Assembly: GCF_033807715.1 (NCBI RefSeq)
Contig: NC_084599.1
Span: forward strand, 25,369,625 to 25,433,624
Reading direction: 5' to 3'
DNA length: 64,000 nt
Source of the DNA: Cololabis saira
Lineage: Eukaryota; Chordata; Actinopteri; Beloniformes; Belonidae
The notes below the pieces were generated by a model. That model searched no databases. It was given only the letters and a program-made list of their open reading frames with translations, and was not told the origin of the DNA. Shown here piece by piece: positions 60,990 through 64,000 of the stretch. How positions within the stretch are numbered: the first letter of the stretch is position 1; every line of letters begins with the position of its first letter. Position numbers and translations under genes: made by a program.

Positions 60990-61179
60990 TTTTTGCCTAT
61001 GGGTATGTGCAATATTGTTCACTGCTGCTTGGTTTCTCACTAATTTTATTGTGGTATTGAGTCTGATATCTGTTGCTGTCTGTGTGTGTTGATTGTATGT
61101 GGTTTTATACGCTATGCATGTATTTGAAAACAAATTTCCCTAGTGGACATTAAAGTATAACTCAACTCCAACTCAACTT
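60990..61179 (+). repeat. LINE 3' tail just upstream of the her6 promoter
   Basis: 'aaatttccctagtggacatt' at 61132 followed by 'aaagtataactcaactccaa' and CAACT repeats to 61179 is the typical 3' tail of an L2-type LINE in fish. The preceding 140 bases, AT-rich with TG, are probably its 3' UTR. It ends about 300 bases before the GC-rich promoter region. Confidence 0.6.
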
Positions 61180-61472
61180 GTCCTTATTTGAGAATCGTGC
61201 AGTAGCTATTTATAATAACACAGGGAATAAAGGTATTATTGTTGTATGCATATAGGCATAGATTTGATGGCTATGTTTCATTCATGTAATTCTTACTACT
61301 ATCTTATTTAATTTTCTATTGTTATCTCGCGTCTGGGCAGATAAGAAGTCACTCTGCCTTGCTCCTGGCGGCGGTGCCCACTCAGCGGATCCGCTGTTAA
61401 TATGTAAACGCTGCGATGATTGAAGACTGGAGGCAGTTTCCCCGGCTGTGCCCTGAACCCGGGCCGTGCGCC

Positions 61473-61566
61473 ATTGGCCGCCAGCTCCAGCGAGCCAAAC
61501 AACCAATGGGAGGGCGCCGACCACGAGCCGTCCTCCCTCGGGCCGCGTGTCCCTCGCGCTGATTGG
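61473..61566. promoter_or_regulatory. her6 promoter CCAAT boxes
   Basis: Three CCAAT pentamers lie upstream of the TATA box: reverse at 61473-61477, forward at 61503-61507 and reverse at 61562-61566. CCAAT boxes are the usual NF-Y sites of the Hes1 promoter and of CpG-rich developmental promoters. Confidence 0.75.
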
Positions 61567-61577
61567 TGGAAAGTTAC

Positions 61578-61609
61578 TGTGGGAAAGAAAGTTTGGGAAG
61601 TTTCACACG
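61578..61609 (+). promoter_or_regulatory. Paired Su(H)/RBPJ site of the her6 promoter
   Basis: TGTGGGAA at 61578-61585 and, in head-to-head orientation, TTCACACG at 61602-61609 (CGTGTGAA on the other strand) are separated by 16 bases. This orientation and spacing is the Su(H) paired site at which Notch intracellular domain complexes dimerise, and the mammalian Hes1 promoter has the same arrangement with an almost identical spacer (from memory). The pair lies about 24-55 bases upstream of the TATA box and predicts direct Notch response. Confidence 0.9.
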
Positions 61610-61632
61610 AGCCGTTCGCGTGCAGTGAGAGA

Positions 61633-61640
61633 TATAAATA
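61633..61640 (+). promoter_or_regulatory. her6 TATA box
   Basis: TATAAATA sits about 24 bases downstream of the RBPJ pair, so transcription should start near 61660-61668. That gives a 5' UTR of roughly 220 bases before the ATG at 61886, with no intron apparent in it. Confidence 0.85.
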
Positions 61641-61885
61641 CAAGCCACACGCGGAGCAGCCAACAGAGAGACTGCATCCGCTCCCGGTAGCCGCGGCCGC
61701 TGCGCATCGCTCTGACGGATTCTAATTTCATACATACCACAGGATTCTTGTTTCACAGGGAAAGGGAACTTTTGAAATAGGGTTTTCACCAGCTGAATGT
61801 AATAATTTCCACTTTTTTCTGACACCGGTGGATCGTAATTTGCTTGGTTTTGTGGGATATCTTTTGATAAAAAAAAGAAAAAAAG

Positions 61886-63161
61886 ATGCCTGCTGATATG
61901 ATGGAAAAGACTTCTTCCTCTCCGGTCGCTGCGACTCCAGCGAGCATGAACACCACTCCCGATAAACCCAAGACAGCATCCGAACACAGAAAGGTTGGTA
62001 TTTGAAATCATGCCATCACTTGTCATGAATATCAAAAAGCCTTATTCATTTAAACTCGGTCGCAATTTGGCAGGAGATTCTTGTCTGAGACGAAGACTTC
62101 GCTTTTACGCACTGATTTCTAATCTTCAATCTTGTTTTATTTATTTATTTATTTTACCTTTAGTCATCAAAGCCAATCATGGAAAAGAGGAGAAGAGCTA
62201 GAATCAACGAGAGCTTGGGTCAACTGAAAACTCTCATCCTGGATGCTCTCAAAAAAGATGTGAGTATTTCTCTGCATGTCGTCTCCCGGTTCTATCAGAA
62301 CTCTAGCCCTGTCAAACAGGAGAATGTGAGAGTGTAATGCTAACCAGCTGTGTTTCCGTCTCCCAGAGCTCCAGACACTCTAAACTGGAGAAGGCGGACA
62401 TCCTGGAGATGACGGTGAAGCATCTCCGGAACCTCCAGAGGGTTCAGATGACCGGTAAGTCTCCATAACCCAAGCCTAATGTCTGTTTGCGTTGTAAATT
62501 ATTTGGACTATACAATTAGCTCCCAAACCTTTTGTCTTAGCAGTTTTAATCTGAAAAAGACACAAATGAAAAGGTCCCTGACTTAAGATACCTGTGCCTT
62601 TCTCTTGCAGCTGCCCTGAACACCGACCCCACCGTCTTGGGGAAATATCGCGCTGGATTCAGTGAATGCATGAATGAAGTCACCCGGTTCCTGTCCACCT
62701 GCGAGGGCGTCAACACCGAGGTCAGGACGCGGCTCCTGGGTCACCTGGCCAACTGCATGACCCAGATCAACGCCATGAACTACCCCAGCCAGCATCAGCA
62801 CCAGCACCAGCACCAGCTCCCTCCGGCCGGCGGGCCCACGCACCCGTCCTTCGGCCAGTCCATGGTGCAGATCCCCAGCTCGCCCCCGCAGGTCCTCCCC
62901 ATCAACCCCGCAACGTCCTGCAAAGGGGGCTCCTCGCCGTCCTCGCTACCTTCAGACGGCACCAAAGTGTACGGCGGGTTTCAGATCGTGCCTGCCACAG
63001 ACGGACAGTTTGCTTTCCTCATACCCAATGCGGCGTTTGCGCCGAACGGCCCCGTGATTCCCGTTTACGCCAACAGCGTCAGCACGCCGGTGCCGGTGCC
63101 GGCCGCGGTTTCCCCCGGAGCGCCTTCAGCCAACTCGGATTCCGTGTGGCGGCCGTGGTGA
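61886..63161 (+). CDS. her6: Hes1/Her6 bHLH-Orange transcriptional repressor (four exons)
   Basis: Coding exons are 61886-61993, 62164-62259, 62367-62454 and 62611-63161; all three introns (170, 107 and 156 bases) have GT-AG ends and the frame is continuous, giving 280 residues, the size of mammalian HES1. The protein has the Hes1 start 'MPADMMEK', a basic region at about 36-50 with the family's proline (Pro40) and '[12 protein letters not shown]', helix-loop-helix to about 95, an Orange domain at about 110-150, a Pro/Ser-rich linker and the C-terminal WRPW (277-280) that recruits Groucho/TLE. '[20 protein letters not shown]' (101-120) is the Her6/Hes1 form rather than Her9/Hes4. It is a nuclear Notch effector that binds N-box and class C DNA, represses proneural genes and itself, and keeps progenitors undifferentiated. 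A Gln-His repeat (158-166) is a local peculiarity. The start codon is fixed by the conserved N-terminus. Confidence 0.97.
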
Positions 63162-63505
63162 AAAGAGGGGAAAGGAAAGGAACACTATAAAGACTATAAA
63201 ATGACCCTCATTAGTTCGCTCTTTGGTCCTGATAGAAAGTTGCTTTCAATCTGTTTTTTTTCTTGTAAAACGAAAGAGTATGCACTATATTTGTACAGCT
63301 GACAAGGGAGTAAAGTTCATATTGAAATGGGATTTGTTTTGTGGAAGTCCGTTCACTGCATTCTTTTTATTTTTTTTACATATATATATATATCTATATA
63401 TATTTGAGTTGTCTTTTTTTACTGTGTGACGCCAAAGATATGTTTATTGCGCTTATGCTGTTCTTCGTTTTGGAAGACAAATAAATTTGTATAGAAGTTT
63501 AAAAA
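63162..63505 (+). other. her6: her6 3' UTR with polyadenylation signal
   Basis: The AT-rich 3' UTR of about 340 bases ends with an AATAAA at 63480-63485; cleavage should fall near 63500. A TA-rich stretch lies at 63380-63404. CCAAAGA at 63432-63438 is a miR-9 seed match of the 7mer-A1 type. The short UTR agrees with the unstable mRNA known for Hes1. Confidence 0.85.
63432..63438 (+). promoter_or_regulatory. Candidate miR-9 target site in the her6 3' UTR
   Basis: CCAAAGA pairs with miR-9 positions 2-7 and has an A opposite position 1. miR-9 regulation of Hes1/Her6 is established in mouse, frog and zebrafish, where it tunes oscillation. A 7-base match can occur by chance, but its place in the short UTR fits. 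Confidence 0.6.
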
Positions 63506-64000
63506 AACAAGCGCTTGTGCCTGCATTGTTTTCTAGAGAATCAGAATGTGTTTTCTTGGTGTGTGCAGTCAACAACAAAGGTCAGCATCTTAATGCAGTT
63601 TTTTACGCACAGTTACTGTGCGTAAAAGCAAAGCTGAGAAATCCCAGTAACCACTTCTCTCAGAATGAGCCTTTACGCGTGTAATAAGAAAATAAGGGGG
63701 GAAAAGTTAATAGCCCACACATACTTAGCCAGCAGTACCAGCAATAACACTCTTAAGAAGGAAAGTTTGCTGTGCGGAAAAAACATCACCTTCCACTGTT
63801 TGTCTTTCACTCCACGCAAAAGTCAGTTTACTTCATTGATGGTTACACAATATTTCATGTTGATGAGTCTGCGGGTGAGACAATACATTTCACTTACTGT
63901 AAGTTAAGACTCTTTAGTAAAGTCCGTACTGACTGACATGCCATTACGTGAATAAGTAAATGAGGTGGGACACGGTGGTTGTCTCTGTAATCAGAAACAG
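63506..64000. other. Noncoding sequence downstream of her6
   Basis: No gene is seen. It contains a perfect hairpin at 63601-63627 (TTTTACGCACAG, a TTA loop, and the exact complement). Confidence 0.55.
63601..63627. repeat. Perfect 12-bp hairpin about 115 bases past the her6 polyA signal
   Basis: TTTTACGCACAG (63601-63612) is followed by TTA and its exact reverse complement (63616-63627). A role in termination or as a structured element is possible but unproven. Confidence 0.93.

Larger units (their letters stand above)
61522..61653. promoter_or_regulatory. N-box and class C sites for Hes1 self-repression
   Basis: CACGAG N boxes lie at 61522-61527 and 61606-61611, the second overlapping the distal half of the RBPJ pair. 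CACGCG-type class C sites lie at 61544-61549 (reverse), 61617-61622 (reverse) and 61648-61653. Hes proteins bind N-box and class C sequences, and mammalian Hes1 represses itself through N boxes in this part of its promoter, the basis of its oscillation. Occupancy here is inferred. Confidence 0.7.

Noticed and set aside
61574..62035. 153-codon minus-strand frame over the her6 promoter and exon 1
   Set aside because: It is an antisense shadow of the promoter, 5' UTR and first coding exon.
62637..63161. 174-codon frame taken as a stand-alone gene
   Set aside because: It is the open part of her6 exon 4; the true protein begins at 61886 and is spliced.
61886..63161. Assignment as her9 (hes4) rather than her6 (hes1)
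   Set aside because: The N-terminus, the segment after the helix-loop-helix and the Orange domain follow the Hes1/Her6 form, and the paired RBPJ promoter matches Hes1.

Overview
The window is noncoding vertebrate DNA with one clear protein-coding gene at its right end. The organism is almost certainly a ray-finned (teleost) fish. The gene is the fish hes1 orthologue (her6), and the repeats are typical of fish: decayed Tc1-like transposons, fragments of several non-LTR retrotransposons, TTAA-flanked DNA transposons with perfect terminal inverted repeats, and many very long (TG)n/(CA)n microsatellites. The species cannot be named from the sequence.

Layout. 1-61,400 is a gene desert. I found no exon set, tRNA or rRNA gene there that I would defend. 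It holds a Tc1-like remnant at about 3.4-4.4 kb, TG/CA arrays at 6.5 and 7.0 kb, a repeat with a GGAT tail at 11.3-11.6 kb, a 1,216-bp TTAA-flanked transposon nested in an older repeat (11.6-13.4 kb), a second 1,062-bp TTAA-flanked transposon (18.5-19.6 kb), a CA array at 25.9 kb, LINE pieces at 30.0-30.7, 39.9-40.6 and 53.0-53.8 kb, a second family of Tc1-like pseudogene cut off by an AT microsatellite (34.1-35.3 kb), more Tc1 scraps at 39.4 and 43.1 kb, and large TG/CA arrays at 37.2, 45.7, 46.0 and 52.2 kb. The single-copy stretches between these look like the regulatory desert expected around a developmental regulator. A CpG-rich block lies at 59.3-59.65 kb and another GC-rich block at 60.1-60.45 kb.

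Gene. her6/hes1 lies on the plus strand: a promoter with a paired Su(H)/RBPJ site, N boxes, CCAAT boxes and a TATA box (61.47-61.65 kb), four coding exons (61,886-63,161) encoding 280 residues with bHLH, Orange and C-terminal WRPW, and a short AT-rich 3' UTR with a miR-9 type seed match and an AATAAA at 63,480. The parts fit the known Notch-target, self-repressing Hes1 circuit: RBPJ/NICD drives the promoter, the Hes1 protein represses it through N-box and class C sites using Groucho/TLE, and miR-9 can shorten the life of the mRNA.

No wholly new system is evident. The observations most worth a second look are the intact paired RBPJ site, the TTAA transposon that carries what looks like a two-exon mini-gene with its own CRE-like site and polyadenylation signal, two perfect short-loop hairpins near her6, and the upstream CpG-rich block.
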